Assembly (NCBI RefSeq): GCF_000513275.1
Contig: NZ_CBVJ010000034.1
Coordinates: forward strand, 1-62,631
Length of the DNA stretch: 62,631 nt
Source of the DNA: Paenibacillus gorillae
GTDB lineage: Bacteria > Bacillota > Bacilli > Paenibacillales > Paenibacillaceae
Reading direction: 5' to 3'
Shown here one piece after another: positions 54,456 to 62,616 of this stretch. Under the pieces are notes generated by a model. The model was not told the origin of the DNA and made no database searches. It saw nothing but the letters and a program-made list of their open reading frames with translations. Each line of letters starts with the position of its first letter. Within the stretch, counting starts at the first letter, position 1. A program made the translations under genes and the position numbers.

Positions 54456-55472
54456 TTATTTCTTAATCAAATGCAGCGTAATCTCTTCCCGGTTGTGAAA
54501 CAGCTGCCGGGACTGCTCAATGATGAACGAGGTAGACAGTCTTTCCTTCACCTCGCGGATCGTCTGCAGCGGCTTGCGGTGCATCAGCTTCACGGTAATG
54601 ACAGCTGTTGCATGACGTGCAAGCGCCGGCTCCAGATCCAGCACAAGCCTGCACATTTGCATTGGGCTCCAGCTCATGTCGCAGACGAGAAGGTCGAACG
54701 TTCCTGGCCCAAATTTTACGTCGGAAGCGTTCTTTTTCAAATAAGTGAGTGACGGATGACCCTGAAGCGACGGGTGCATGTCGCCGGGATCAATAGCAGT
54801 TACTTGCAATCCACGCTCCAACAGCAGCGATGTCCAGCCGCCGGGAGCTGCGCCGACATCTAACGCGCGGCGATATGACGAATAATCGAGTCCAAACTCC
54901 CGCTCCGCTTCCAAAAGCTTGAATTTGGCACGGGAGATTTGCCCTTCCTCCCGTTGAAAACGAACAGCGCCGCCAGGCCAATCGGACAGCATGTCCGACG
55001 GCTTGCCGATTCCTACGTCGATCGTATTCTCGCCCGCGAAGATTGCGATAATGAAATCCGGCTGCTGAAACACCAATTCTGCGTTCAGCTCCCCCAGAAC
55101 GGCATCAAGCGCACCTTTCGTATCGGCTGTCGAATAGGAAAAGCTCGTCGTTTTCGCTTTTCTCACGTGAATCGATACACGCTTGTCCGACAAAATAGAC
55201 TCCGCCCCGCGGATATATTCCGATAGCGCCTGCAAATCATCCGCATCGCCTTGAACGGGAATGCTGTGGTCTATCGGCTGCATATGCCGGAGGAAGGTCG
55301 GACGATTGTTCTGAATCGTTGCGACCGTCTCCTCCTGCGTAAGCACCGTATCAAATCTAAAAATCTCTCCGGCGATTAGCTGCGAAACTTTCACTTCCGG
55401 CAGCAGCCGCCGAAGCTCTTCTATTGCATAGGGTGAATACCCTTGGTTAGCCGTGCCAATCCATTGGCTCAC
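54456..55472 (-). CDS. FtsJ-type methyltransferase with THUMP-like N-terminal region
   Basis: A 338-residue protein. The N-terminal half (residues 1-160) resembles the THUMP-containing region of RlmM-like enzymes, and the C-terminal half is an FtsJ/RrmJ Rossmann methyltransferase with motif I LDVGAAPGGWTSLLLERG, LLVCDMSWSP (motif IV) and the Lys in ITVKLMHRK. It probably 2'-O-methylates rRNA. GTG start, 5 bases after GGAGGTG. Confidence 0.85.
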   Translation of the reverse strand: MSQWIGTANQGYSPYAIEELRRLLPEVKVSQLIAGEIFRFDTVLTQEETVATIQNNRPTFLRHMQPIDHSIPVQGDADDLQALSEYIRGAESILSDKRVSIHVRKAKTTSFSYSTADTKGALDAVLGELNAELVFQQPDFIIAIFAGENTIDVGIGKPSDMLSDWPGGAVRFQREEGQISRAKFKLLEAEREFGLDYSSYRRALDVGAAPGGWTSLLLERGLQVTAIDPGDMHPSLQGHPSLTYLKKNASDVKFGPGTFDLLVCDMSWSPMQMCRLVLDLEPALARHATAVITVKLMHRKPLQTIREVKERLSTSFIIEQSRQLFHNREEITLHLIKK

Positions 55473-55523
55473 GCCAACACCTCCATCTGTGATCGACCGA
55501 CCTTCCGACCGCCGTCATACTGC

Positions 55524-55558
55524 AAAACACCGCACTGCGAAAGCTGCGGGCGGTGCGG
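55524..55558 (-). terminator. Terminator of the cREC gene
   Basis: Minus-strand stem CACCGC / GCGGTG (with an alternative CCGCAC / GTGCGG pairing) followed by TTTT, just after the stop at 55568. Confidence 0.7.
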
Positions 55559-55567
55559 CAGTTCCAT

Positions 55568-55903
55568 TTAAGATCTTTTTGCAATTTCCTCCAACAACGA
55601 CGATGGCATCGGACCGTTATGCAGCTTCAGCTCTATCGGCGCATTCGAGGAAAGCATATGATACATCTGCATTCTTCCGGCCGCGCTGGACGTATGCAAA
55701 TAGACTTGCTCGGGATATTTTCCCGTTTCGACCAAATAGCGCACGACCTCGTAGCCTGTAGGCTCGTTCCAGCCCAAATCATAATCCAATGACAAAATGC
55801 CGATCGACTCCGAATCGATCAGCAGCTTGCATTCCTCCGCGTTGCGGGCCAGGACAAAGCCTGGCGGGCAGGTTCTGTAATCATCCAAGTAAACATGAAT
55901 CAT
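55568..55903 (-). CDS. Cyclic-phosphate-processing receiver-like (cREC) protein
   Basis: A 111-residue single domain: MIHVYLDDYRTCP at the start, then LSLDYDLGWNEPTGYEVVRYL with the acidic pocket of a receiver-like fold, and VYLHTSSAAGRMQM. This matches the cREC family, receiver-like domains associated with processing of cyclic-phosphate RNA ends or nucleotides. Its ATG overlaps the stop of the nfo gene (ATGA), and GGGGGAG is 6 bases upstream, so it is made together with an AP endonuclease. Confidence 0.8.
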   Translation of the reverse strand: MIHVYLDDYRTCPPGFVLARNAEECKLLIDSESIGILSLDYDLGWNEPTGYEVVRYLVETGKYPEQVYLHTSSAAGRMQMYHMLSSNAPIELKLHNGPMPSSLLEEIAKRS

Positions 55904-56739
55904 GATTGACTCCCCCATTCGCGCATCAGATTCAGTTGCGTTTCGTAGCTTCCGTCCTCATCTGGAGGCGTTTCCAGAACAAATGGCACATCAATCAATT
56001 GCGGAAGCGTCAGCATCCATTTCATCGCTTCTTCTCCAATATACCCTTTGCCGACCGGCGCATGACGATCTCTTCTAGAGCCCAATGGAAACAGCGAATC
56101 GTTGAAATGAACGGCAGCTACGTCGCCCAACACTTCCAGACGCTCCCCAGCTGCCAGCCATTTCTCGTCCCGCGCTCCTTGCCACATGCCGCTGGCGAAC
56201 ATATGACAGGTATCCAGACAGTAAGCGAGCTGTTCTGGACGCTGGCATAGCTTGCGAATCTGCGCCAATTCCTCAAACGTCGTTCCCATGAACGCATGCT
56301 CGCCGGACTGAATTTCAATCAGCAGCTTTGCTCTGCCATTCCATCGGGAGGTAACATCGTTAAGGGTATGGATAATCGATTGATAGCCTTGCAGCGGTTC
56401 TGCGCCTTTATAGATTCCGAAGTGAACGACTACACCGACAGAACCGCATGTATCGGCAATATCGAGATCATTCAACAACGATTCCACGACCCGCTGCCGT
56501 GCTGCTTCTCCCTCAGCCGCCAGATTTGTCGGATACGGCGTATGGGCAATCGATTTCAGATCATGCTCCCGGCAATAATCAGCGCAGCGCGCCGCATCAT
56601 TGCGGTCGAATCGCTTAATCGTCAGACTGCGCGGATTTTTCGGAAAATACTGAAAGCACTGCATGCCGCCGCTATAAGCTTCTTTCGCAGCAGCGGCATA
56701 ACCGCCTCTAATGCTTAAATGCCGGCCAACGCGGACCAT
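55900..56739 (-). CDS. nfo: Endonuclease IV (AP endonuclease)
   Basis: A 279-residue TIM-barrel AP endonuclease of the Nfo/Apn1 type: VGRHLSIRGGYAAAAKEA at the start, AHTPYPTNLA, VVVHFGIYKG, LLIEIQSGEHAFMGTTFEEL and YCLDTCHMFASG with the zinc-binding His and Asp residues. It cleaves DNA 5' to abasic sites. It follows the glycosylase gene by 3 bases, so both act in one base excision repair operon. Slightly shorter and more diverged than the main Nfo of Bacilli. Confidence 0.85.
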   Translation of the reverse strand: MVRVGRHLSIRGGYAAAAKEAYSGGMQCFQYFPKNPRSLTIKRFDRNDAARCADYCREHDLKSIAHTPYPTNLAAEGEAARQRVVESLLNDLDIADTCGSVGVVVHFGIYKGAEPLQGYQSIIHTLNDVTSRWNGRAKLLIEIQSGEHAFMGTTFEELAQIRKLCQRPEQLAYCLDTCHMFASGMWQGARDEKWLAAGERLEVLGDVAAVHFNDSLFPLGSRRDRHAPVGKGYIGEEAMKWMLTLPQLIDVPFVLETPPDEDGSYETQLNLMREWGSQS

Positions 56740-56742
56740 CCT

Positions 56743-57558
56743 TTATTGTTCCTTCTGACAATTCGGGCACAAGAAAGCTTTGCGCGACGAAACTTCGATC
56801 TGTTCGATAGGACTGCCGCATTGCAGACATGGCTCGCCCGCGCGATCATACACCTTCATATGTCCATTAAAGCCGCCGGTAAGCTCATCTCCCGAAGTAA
56901 ATGGATCATCCATATAACCGCCGCGAGCCTGCCCTTCCATTAGCACTCTATGCATCGCTTCATACAGCCGTTCCCAAGTCACTTGCTCGATAGAGGGAAT
57001 TTTTGCATCCGGCCGAAGTCCGGCGGCAAATACGATCTCGTCGGCATAGCAATTGCCGATACCGGCGATTACATGCTGGTCGACTAAAGCCGTTTTAATG
57101 TTGCCGCGTTTTTTGGCGAAAAGCCCCTTGAAGCGCTCCAGCGTAAGTCTTTTATCAAATGGATCAGGACCCAGCTTTGCCAGCTCCGTATCGACTTCTT
57201 TGACCGACATCAGCTTCAAATAGCCTAAGCGCAGCCCGATAAAATAAAGATTGCCCGTCGTAAACTTGATCGTCACCTGTACGGTGCGCTCCGGACGTTC
57301 CTCGTCGGTACCATAAAACATCCATCCGCCCAGCATTAGATGCAGAAGCAACCGTTTGCCGTTGTCGAGATGAAATAATAAATGCTTGCCCCGGCGTTCA
57401 ACGAACCATATCGTTCTGCCGATCAGCGCATTGTCAAACTGTTCTGCTGTCATATGAACGGACTGCTCTCTCGTTACTTCCGTTCCGATAATTTGAGCAC
57501 CGGCCAAACGCTCCGAGAGCAATAGTCGATAGGTTTCCATTTCCGGTAATTCCGGCAT
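56743..57558 (-). CDS. Fpg/Nei-family DNA glycosylase
   Basis: A 271-residue DNA glycosylase/AP lyase. It begins MPELPEMETYRLLLS, with the catalytic Pro2 and Glu3, has Lys in GKHLLFHLDNGKRLLLHL, a helix-two-turn-helix and a C-terminal zinc finger (CLQCGSPIEQ ... CPNCQKEQ). It removes oxidised bases. The MPELPEMETYR start is that of the second Fpg-like protein of Bacilli rather than MutM proper. Operon with nfo and the cREC gene. Confidence 0.9.
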   Translation of the reverse strand: MPELPEMETYRLLLSERLAGAQIIGTEVTREQSVHMTAEQFDNALIGRTIWFVERRGKHLLFHLDNGKRLLLHLMLGGWMFYGTDEERPERTVQVTIKFTTGNLYFIGLRLGYLKLMSVKEVDTELAKLGPDPFDKRLTLERFKGLFAKKRGNIKTALVDQHVIAGIGNCYADEIVFAAGLRPDAKIPSIEQVTWERLYEAMHRVLMEGQARGGYMDDPFTSGDELTGGFNGHMKVYDRAGEPCLQCGSPIEQIEVSSRKAFLCPNCQKEQ

Positions 57559-57596
57559 TGCAGCTCGCTTCCTTCCTGTCCGTTCGCTTCCTTCTC

Positions 57597-58415
57597 TTAT
57601 CTCCCGGTTGAACCGGAAATATACGAAATCAGCTCATCTAAATTTGCACAAATCGCATCCGGCTTGCAGCCGGCCTTGTCTGCATAGCTTTCGAAATTGT
57701 CCGCTGTTGTCAGTCCCGTCAGCACAAGTACTGTTCCACAGCCCGACGCGCGGCCTGCAGCAATATCTGTAGCCAGATTATCGCCTACGACCCAAGTCTG
57801 ATCGGCCGATAAGCCGAGCTTATCCAGCGAATAGTCCATCAGAATCGGCGACGGTTTGCCAATGAGAATCGGCTCCTGTCCTCCAGCCGCCTTCAGCATC
57901 GCTCCGATCGAGCCCGCTCCCGGCATAAGTCCGTTTTCGGTAGGCAGCAGCAAATCCGGGTTGGTCAACACATACTTTGCACCGTTATGGATATGGCGTA
58001 CAGCCGCAGCCAATCGTTCATACGTCAAACCGCGGTCAATGCCCTGCAGTACAAAATCAGGCTCTTCCTCCGTCAATCTCAAGCCTGCTTCTTCTACCGC
58101 TTGACGAAGCCCGGCTTCGCCTACAACAAATACTGAAGCGTTCGGCTTCAATTGAGCGATATGTCCCGCAGCGCCTTGTGCCGAAGTGCATACGTCGCTT
58201 GCAGCTGCCTCAATTCCCATCGCAATCAGCCGGTCGGCCACCGCTTCAGGAGTTGCCGAAGAGTTGTTGGTCACAAAACGGTAAGGCAGCTCCCGTTCTT
58301 TCAAAAATCGAATCAGCCGATCGGCTCCTTCAATTCGTCTCGTTCCATGATACAGCGTACCGTCCAAATCAAGCAGCAGACCGCCCATAGCCGGTAATTG
58401 TCCTTGTTCCTTCAT
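57597..58415 (-). CDS. HAD-IIA phosphatase (NagD-like)
   Basis: A 272-residue HAD hydrolase of subclass IIA: LLLDLDGTLYHGTRRI, motif II VTNNSSAT, the cap domain, LIGKPSPILMDYSL and WVVGDNLATDIAAG. Such enzymes dephosphorylate small phosphates such as 4-nitrophenyl phosphate or AMP-like compounds. It starts directly after the mrfB stop (TAG-ATG). Confidence 0.9.
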   Translation of the reverse strand: MKEQGQLPAMGGLLLDLDGTLYHGTRRIEGADRLIRFLKERELPYRFVTNNSSATPEAVADRLIAMGIEAAASDVCTSAQGAAGHIAQLKPNASVFVVGEAGLRQAVEEAGLRLTEEEPDFVLQGIDRGLTYERLAAAVRHIHNGAKYVLTNPDLLLPTENGLMPGAGSIGAMLKAAGGQEPILIGKPSPILMDYSLDKLGLSADQTWVVGDNLATDIAAGRASGCGTVLVLTGLTTADNFESYADKAGCKPDAICANLDELISYISGSTGR

Positions 58416-59750
58416 CTACCCATGCATCCTTCCCGCTTTGCGCTGAAGCCGTTCCTTCCGGTTGCGAAGGCCGTCGAGCTCTGCCCTTTTCTTCGCATCC
58501 CTTCTTTGCAGCAGCGGGTTCCCCAGCGCCAGCTCCAGCGCCTCTGTCGTGTATTGTAAAGCCGAAACGTAATCCTTCAGCTTATGTTCATAGAACATGG
58601 CAAGTTCAATGTACGCAGCAATTGCCGAAGATCCATATGTATAAGGATGCTCTACAGCCTTCTGCCACAATAACACAGCTCGCTGCCAATTTCCAGCCTT
58701 CTTATCCCTTGCGGCAAGCATTAATAGTGCAGATATTGCCGCTGATTCCGTATCCAATACCAAGGCGAATAACGCTTCCGCCCGGTCTGGCAGTCCCATT
58801 TTCTCCAGCCACAATCCGGTACGCACTTGCTCTTCCGGTTCCGAAGGAAGCGGCAGTATACCAAATGCGCCCTGTTCCTCATCCGAATGAAGCAAATGCC
58901 CGAACCGAATCGCCAGACAAGCGAGTGAGAGCACATCGATCTCGTTATGCCGGAATACGCCTTCAAGCGGCTCTGGATCGCCTTCCGCCAAGTATTGAAA
59001 GTAAAGCTGCGGCGCAAGCGAGCCTGGCACATCGTCCACCCGCTCAATGCCCAGCCGTTCCTCTTCGACATGACTTAATTTGCAAGAGGTTAACGTGTTT
59101 TTCCAAATGCTGCGGGATGGATGGAGAAAATCGAGATGCAGCGGCTCCCATGTCCTCCGCCCTCGTCCGTTCATAATGAAACGGTTTTGCATAACCGGCC
59201 AGTCAAACGTTCTGCCATTGTATGTTACCAAATAGCGGTACGCAGGCAGCTTGCTCTCGATATAGGCCAGCATTGCCCGTTCTTCCGCAGGATGACGGAT
59301 CAACGCCTGTTCGACGATGAATTGACCATGCTGCATGTAGGCAATCCCCACCATAAACGGTACATTGCCCGCGCCTATGCCAAGTCCAGTCGTCTCTAAA
59401 TCGAGAAACAACAGCTGCTCCGGCTCCACAGGTTCACCGTGAAATGCCGACAACCCGGAGGCAGCAGCTGCCAGCTCGTTCAGACGATGAGTACCGTGTC
59501 TGTATTCGAGCGGATAGCGGATTTGACGCAGCAGAAAAGTCCCTTCCTCATTACGATGAAGCTTCACGCCGATGGGCTGCCAGCCGGGATGGAGCTTTTC
59601 TTCCTCTTCTGTCTCAGCTGTCGATACCGCTTCTGCTTCCGGCTCCAGCCTCTTAACGGCCTCTTCCGGGGAAGAAATCGCCGTGTCAGCAGCGCCAGTG
59701 GCTGCACTAGTGCCCCGCAGCCGGTTCATCCTATCTCTAAGTCCGCTCAT
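58416..59750 (-). CDS. mrfB: MrfB (YprB), DEDD-type exonuclease
   Basis: A 444-residue protein with a ribonuclease H-like DEDD exonuclease domain (residues about 110-270): FLDLETTGLGIGAGNVPFMVG with Asp and Glu, YLVTYNGRTFDWPVMQNRF, and NEIDVLSLACLA near its end, followed by TPR-like helices. In Bacillus, MrfB works with the MrfA helicase to remove mitomycin C lesions. GGAGGGG and the ATG lie inside the remnant of a native mrfA (overlap ATGA), so its translation is coupled to the remnant. Confidence 0.9.
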   Translation of the reverse strand: MSGLRDRMNRLRGTSAATGAADTAISSPEEAVKRLEPEAEAVSTAETEEEEKLHPGWQPIGVKLHRNEEGTFLLRQIRYPLEYRHGTHRLNELAAAASGLSAFHGEPVEPEQLLFLDLETTGLGIGAGNVPFMVGIAYMQHGQFIVEQALIRHPAEERAMLAYIESKLPAYRYLVTYNGRTFDWPVMQNRFIMNGRGRRTWEPLHLDFLHPSRSIWKNTLTSCKLSHVEEERLGIERVDDVPGSLAPQLYFQYLAEGDPEPLEGVFRHNEIDVLSLACLAIRFGHLLHSDEEQGAFGILPLPSEPEEQVRTGLWLEKMGLPDRAEALFALVLDTESAAISALLMLAARDKKAGNWQRAVLLWQKAVEHPYTYGSSAIAAYIELAMFYEHKLKDYVSALQYTTEALELALGNPLLQRRDAKKRAELDGLRNRKERLQRKAGRMHG

Positions 59751-60067
59751 CGCGTCCCCTCCGCTTCTTCAAGCAGTTGCAGCGCCTGCTCCTTGCCGGG
59801 CAAGCCAACCTCCTCGATCGTTCCAACGCAAGCCGGACAGCCGCTTAAGCAAGTACAAGAAATAATGAGCGACTTGGCTTGCCGGATCAGCTCATCATGC
59901 ACCTCGTAAAGCCGCTCGCTAAGCCCGATACCGCCCGGATAACGGTCGTAGAAGCAGCTGCTCGTATGCAGCTCCTCCTTCGGCAAATGAATCGGCCCAG
60001 AGCCGATATTCTCATGCATCCGCAAGCGCATTTTAATGAACAGAGGTACAGACCTAAGAATTAGCAA
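59747..60067 (-). pseudogene. mrfA: Remnant of a native mrfA (C-terminal part, internal deletion)
   Basis: An open frame of 106 codons with no credible start. It aligns with the C-terminus of the intact mrfA just upstream: HENIGSGPIHLPKEELHTS and YDRYPGGIGLSERLYEVHDEL, ending with CTCLSGCPACVG. Compared with the intact copy, about 60 residues are missing between the HTS and YDRYPGG segments, and everything before ENIG is absent. It retains part of the C-terminal cysteine cluster. The remnant holds the ribosome binding site of mrfB. The two copies are clearly diverged, so this is not a recent duplication. Confidence 0.82.
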
Positions 60068-62317
60068 TTATAATCCCTCCATTAACAGAAGGGATTTTTT
60101 CTTTGCATTCATTCCTTCTATTTCAGTTCCAATACATGAAGGACAACCATCTTCACATGGGCAGCGGCGAACTAAGTTTATTGCTGCTGCTTTAATTTCG
60201 TCGAATCGCTTATAGACGTCTTCTGCTAAACCGATGCCACCAGGGTAATGATCGTAAATAAAAATCGTGGGCAGTTGCGAATGTTCGGCCCTTATTTGTG
60301 AGACTACATGAATATCGTTACGATCACACATGACATGAATTGGAACGATATGCCGAATCACATTGGCTATACCCATAAGCAACTGTTCCAGTGTTTTTGT
60401 TTCTATTGATGGATCTACCTCTTTTATTTCTACCCAGGTCGCGCTAGTATGCAGTTCTTCTTCTGGAAGTTTTATTGGGCCGTATCCGATGTTTTCGAAA
60501 CTCGTTAGACGGATTTTCTTAAACATCGTTGCCATAATATTTACAGCCGCGTCCCCATAATTTATGGACGTCGTTTCCCTGCTTTTAGTTCGGTCAATAG
60601 AGAGCACTTTTAACTTAACGGCCAGGTTTGCGTCGGTGTAGTATTCTACATCAACTTCGCGTACGTATGCCTTCTTGTGTTCCCAGTCCAACTTTTCGAC
60701 TTGAAACTGTACGCCTTCATGCAAGTATATAGCTTCATCGTGTAAAAGAGTCATCGCACTAAACCTGTCCATTTCACCTATAATTCTTACATTTGCTACG
60801 TCCGACTGGTCGATTATTACGACGTTTTCCTGGGCTGCAGAACGCAGGCTTACTTCATGGGCAGGAAAGGATTGATTCGCCCAGTAGAACGTACCCCCAG
60901 CCTGGGTAAGTACCCTTTCTTCAACCAGGTATTCCAGTATGTCGGTTATCTCTGCAGGACCGAATTCCTCCCCTTTCTTAAAAGGGAGTTCATATGCCGC
61001 GCAGCGCATATGGTCTACCAAAATCAATAAATTTTCCGGGTTGATGCGCGCTGATTCCGGGGAACGCTCAAAAAAGTATTCGGGATTCTGCACTACGTAC
61101 TGGTCTATAGGTGTATTGCTGGCTACCATAACTACTACGGCTTCCCCATGCCGCCGCCCCGCCCGGCCTGCTTGCTGCCAGGTGCTGGCTACGCTGCCCG
61201 GATACCCCGACATAATGCAGACTTGCAACTGCCCAATATCAACACCCAGTTCCAAAGCGTTTGTACTGACAACGCCTAATATCTCCCCATTCCGTAAGCC
61301 GCGTTCGATTTCCCGGCGTTGATTCGGTAAGTAGCCGCCGCGATAGCCCCTTATGGACTTGGCCCCTAATTCATTTTTTACGATTTCCTGCAGGTGGCTC
61401 AGTATTAACTCTACTCTTACCCGGCTGCGGGCAAAAACAATGGTCTGAACTTTGTTCGATAAAAACTCTTTCGCCAGTTGGTTGACTTCAACCGTTGCGC
61501 TTTTCCGAAGGTTTAACGGCTTATTAATTATCGGCGGGTTATAGAAAACAAAGTGCTTTCTTCCCCTGGGCGCTCCATTGTCGTCAATCAGCCGCATAGG
61601 TTTACCTGTCAGCTGTTCCGCTAATTCCTTCGGATTCGCGATAGTCGCCGACGTACAAATAAATAGCGGATCGCTGCCGTAAAATTTACATATACGTTGC
61701 AGCCTGCGGATTACATTTGCTACATGGCTGCCGAATACGCCCCTGTATGTATGGAGTTCGTCAATGACAATATATTTAAGATTGCTGAATAAACTTACCC
61801 ATTTCGTATGATGCGGCAAAATGGCCGAATGCAGCATATCGGGGTTCGTTATTACGATATGGCCGACATTCTTTACTATCTGCCGAATGGCCGGAGAAGT
61901 GTCGCCGTCGTAAGTGAAGCTTTTAATGTCTATACCCATTTCGGCTATGATTTCGTTTAACTCGCTTTTTTGGTCTTGCGCCAGTGCCTTCGTCGGGAAC
62001 AAATACAACGCCCGGCTGGCGTCGTCTTCCGCTATCGCCTGTAAAACAGGAAGGTTATAACAGAGTGTTTTCCCCGAAGCCGTCGGGGTTACAGCTACGA
62101 CATTCTCGCCCTTACGAATGGTTTCGTACGCTGTGTACTGGTGGCTGTACAACTGTTCAATTCCTCTTTTAGCCAGGGCAGCTTTTATCCGATCATCTAC
62201 GCTTTCGGGCATGGGTCTTGTTTTTGCTTCTATGGGTTCAACTTCGTGCCAGTTGATTACATTTTCATTCGTTCTTAATCCCTCTATGAGTTGCGAAAGG
62301 TTTTTCTTTCGTAACAT
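60068..62317 (-). CDS. mrfA: MrfA (YprA), DEAD/DEAH helicase with DUF1998
   Basis: A 749-residue superfamily II helicase. Motifs: VVAVTPTASGKTLCYNLP (I), LFPTKALAQDQ (Ia), VIDELHTYRG (II, DELH), SATIAN (III), and GVVSTNALELGVDIG with QQAGRAGRR (V/VI). The C-terminal DUF1998 domain ends with the cysteines CPCEDGCPSC. Together with MrfB it unwinds and processes mitomycin-type lesions. It is slightly shorter than usual at the C-terminus. Codon choice differs from its neighbours by eye. Its stop is adjacent to the remnant; a LexA-like box sits on its promoter. Confidence 0.93.
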   Translation of the reverse strand: MLRKKNLSQLIEGLRTNENVINWHEVEPIEAKTRPMPESVDDRIKAALAKRGIEQLYSHQYTAYETIRKGENVVAVTPTASGKTLCYNLPVLQAIAEDDASRALYLFPTKALAQDQKSELNEIIAEMGIDIKSFTYDGDTSPAIRQIVKNVGHIVITNPDMLHSAILPHHTKWVSLFSNLKYIVIDELHTYRGVFGSHVANVIRRLQRICKFYGSDPLFICTSATIANPKELAEQLTGKPMRLIDDNGAPRGRKHFVFYNPPIINKPLNLRKSATVEVNQLAKEFLSNKVQTIVFARSRVRVELILSHLQEIVKNELGAKSIRGYRGGYLPNQRREIERGLRNGEILGVVSTNALELGVDIGQLQVCIMSGYPGSVASTWQQAGRAGRRHGEAVVVMVASNTPIDQYVVQNPEYFFERSPESARINPENLLILVDHMRCAAYELPFKKGEEFGPAEITDILEYLVEERVLTQAGGTFYWANQSFPAHEVSLRSAAQENVVIIDQSDVANVRIIGEMDRFSAMTLLHDEAIYLHEGVQFQVEKLDWEHKKAYVREVDVEYYTDANLAVKLKVLSIDRTKSRETTSINYGDAAVNIMATMFKKIRLTSFENIGYGPIKLPEEELHTSATWVEIKEVDPSIETKTLEQLLMGIANVIRHIVPIHVMCDRNDIHVVSQIRAEHSQLPTIFIYDHYPGGIGLAEDVYKRFDEIKAAAINLVRRCPCEDGCPSCIGTEIEGMNAKKKSLLLMEGL

Positions 62318-62335
62318 ATTATCACTCCTAATCTA

Positions 62336-62358
62336 GAACGGCTGTTCCCCTCATTATA
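62336..62358 (-). promoter_or_regulatory. Promoter of mrfA with LexA-like box
   Basis: A -10 TATAAT (62358-62353) is followed by GGAACAGCCGTTCT (62349-62336), which has the GAAC-N4-GTTC core of the LexA box and covers the expected transcription start. AGGAGTG precedes the ATG. The -35 is poor. Confidence 0.6.
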
Positions 62359-62375
62359 TATGTTCGGGACAAAAT

Positions 62376-62405
62376 AAAAAAAGCCCTTTTTTTAACAAGC
62401 TTTTT
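62376..62405 (-). terminator. Terminator after the zinc-ribbon gene
   Basis: Minus-strand AAAAAGC pairs with GCTTTTT, followed by T-rich sequence. Confidence 0.55.
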
Positions 62406-62412
62406 CTTTGCT

Positions 62413-62616
62413 CTATGCTATTTCGAATTCTTGTTCGCAGCCCTGGCAAATTGTAACTGTGAATTCTTCTGTTACCCCGGTTATTGGGGGTTTCAACATT
62501 ACCCGAAAGTAGTCAAATAGTTCGGTTTCCCGGCAGCTGCGGCAGTATTCGGAAACAATCGCCAGTTAAACACGGCTTACGGGTTCCAGGATATCGTTGC
62601 GATTGATGTTATTCAT
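62413..62616 (-). pseudogene. Zinc-ribbon small protein interrupted by one in-frame stop
   Basis: Starting at ATG 62616 the frame reads 16 codons (MNNINRNDILEPVSRV), then a TAA (62568-62566), then 50 more codons with two CXXC pairs (YCRSCRETE ... ICQGCEQEF), typical of a zinc ribbon. Without the stop the protein is 67 residues. The second part has no ATG/GTG/TTG in a useful place before its first Cys. A single C-to-T change (CAA to TAA) would explain it. No clear ribosome site precedes the ATG. Function unknown; small zinc ribbons are common in phage and plasmid genomes. Confidence 0.6.
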
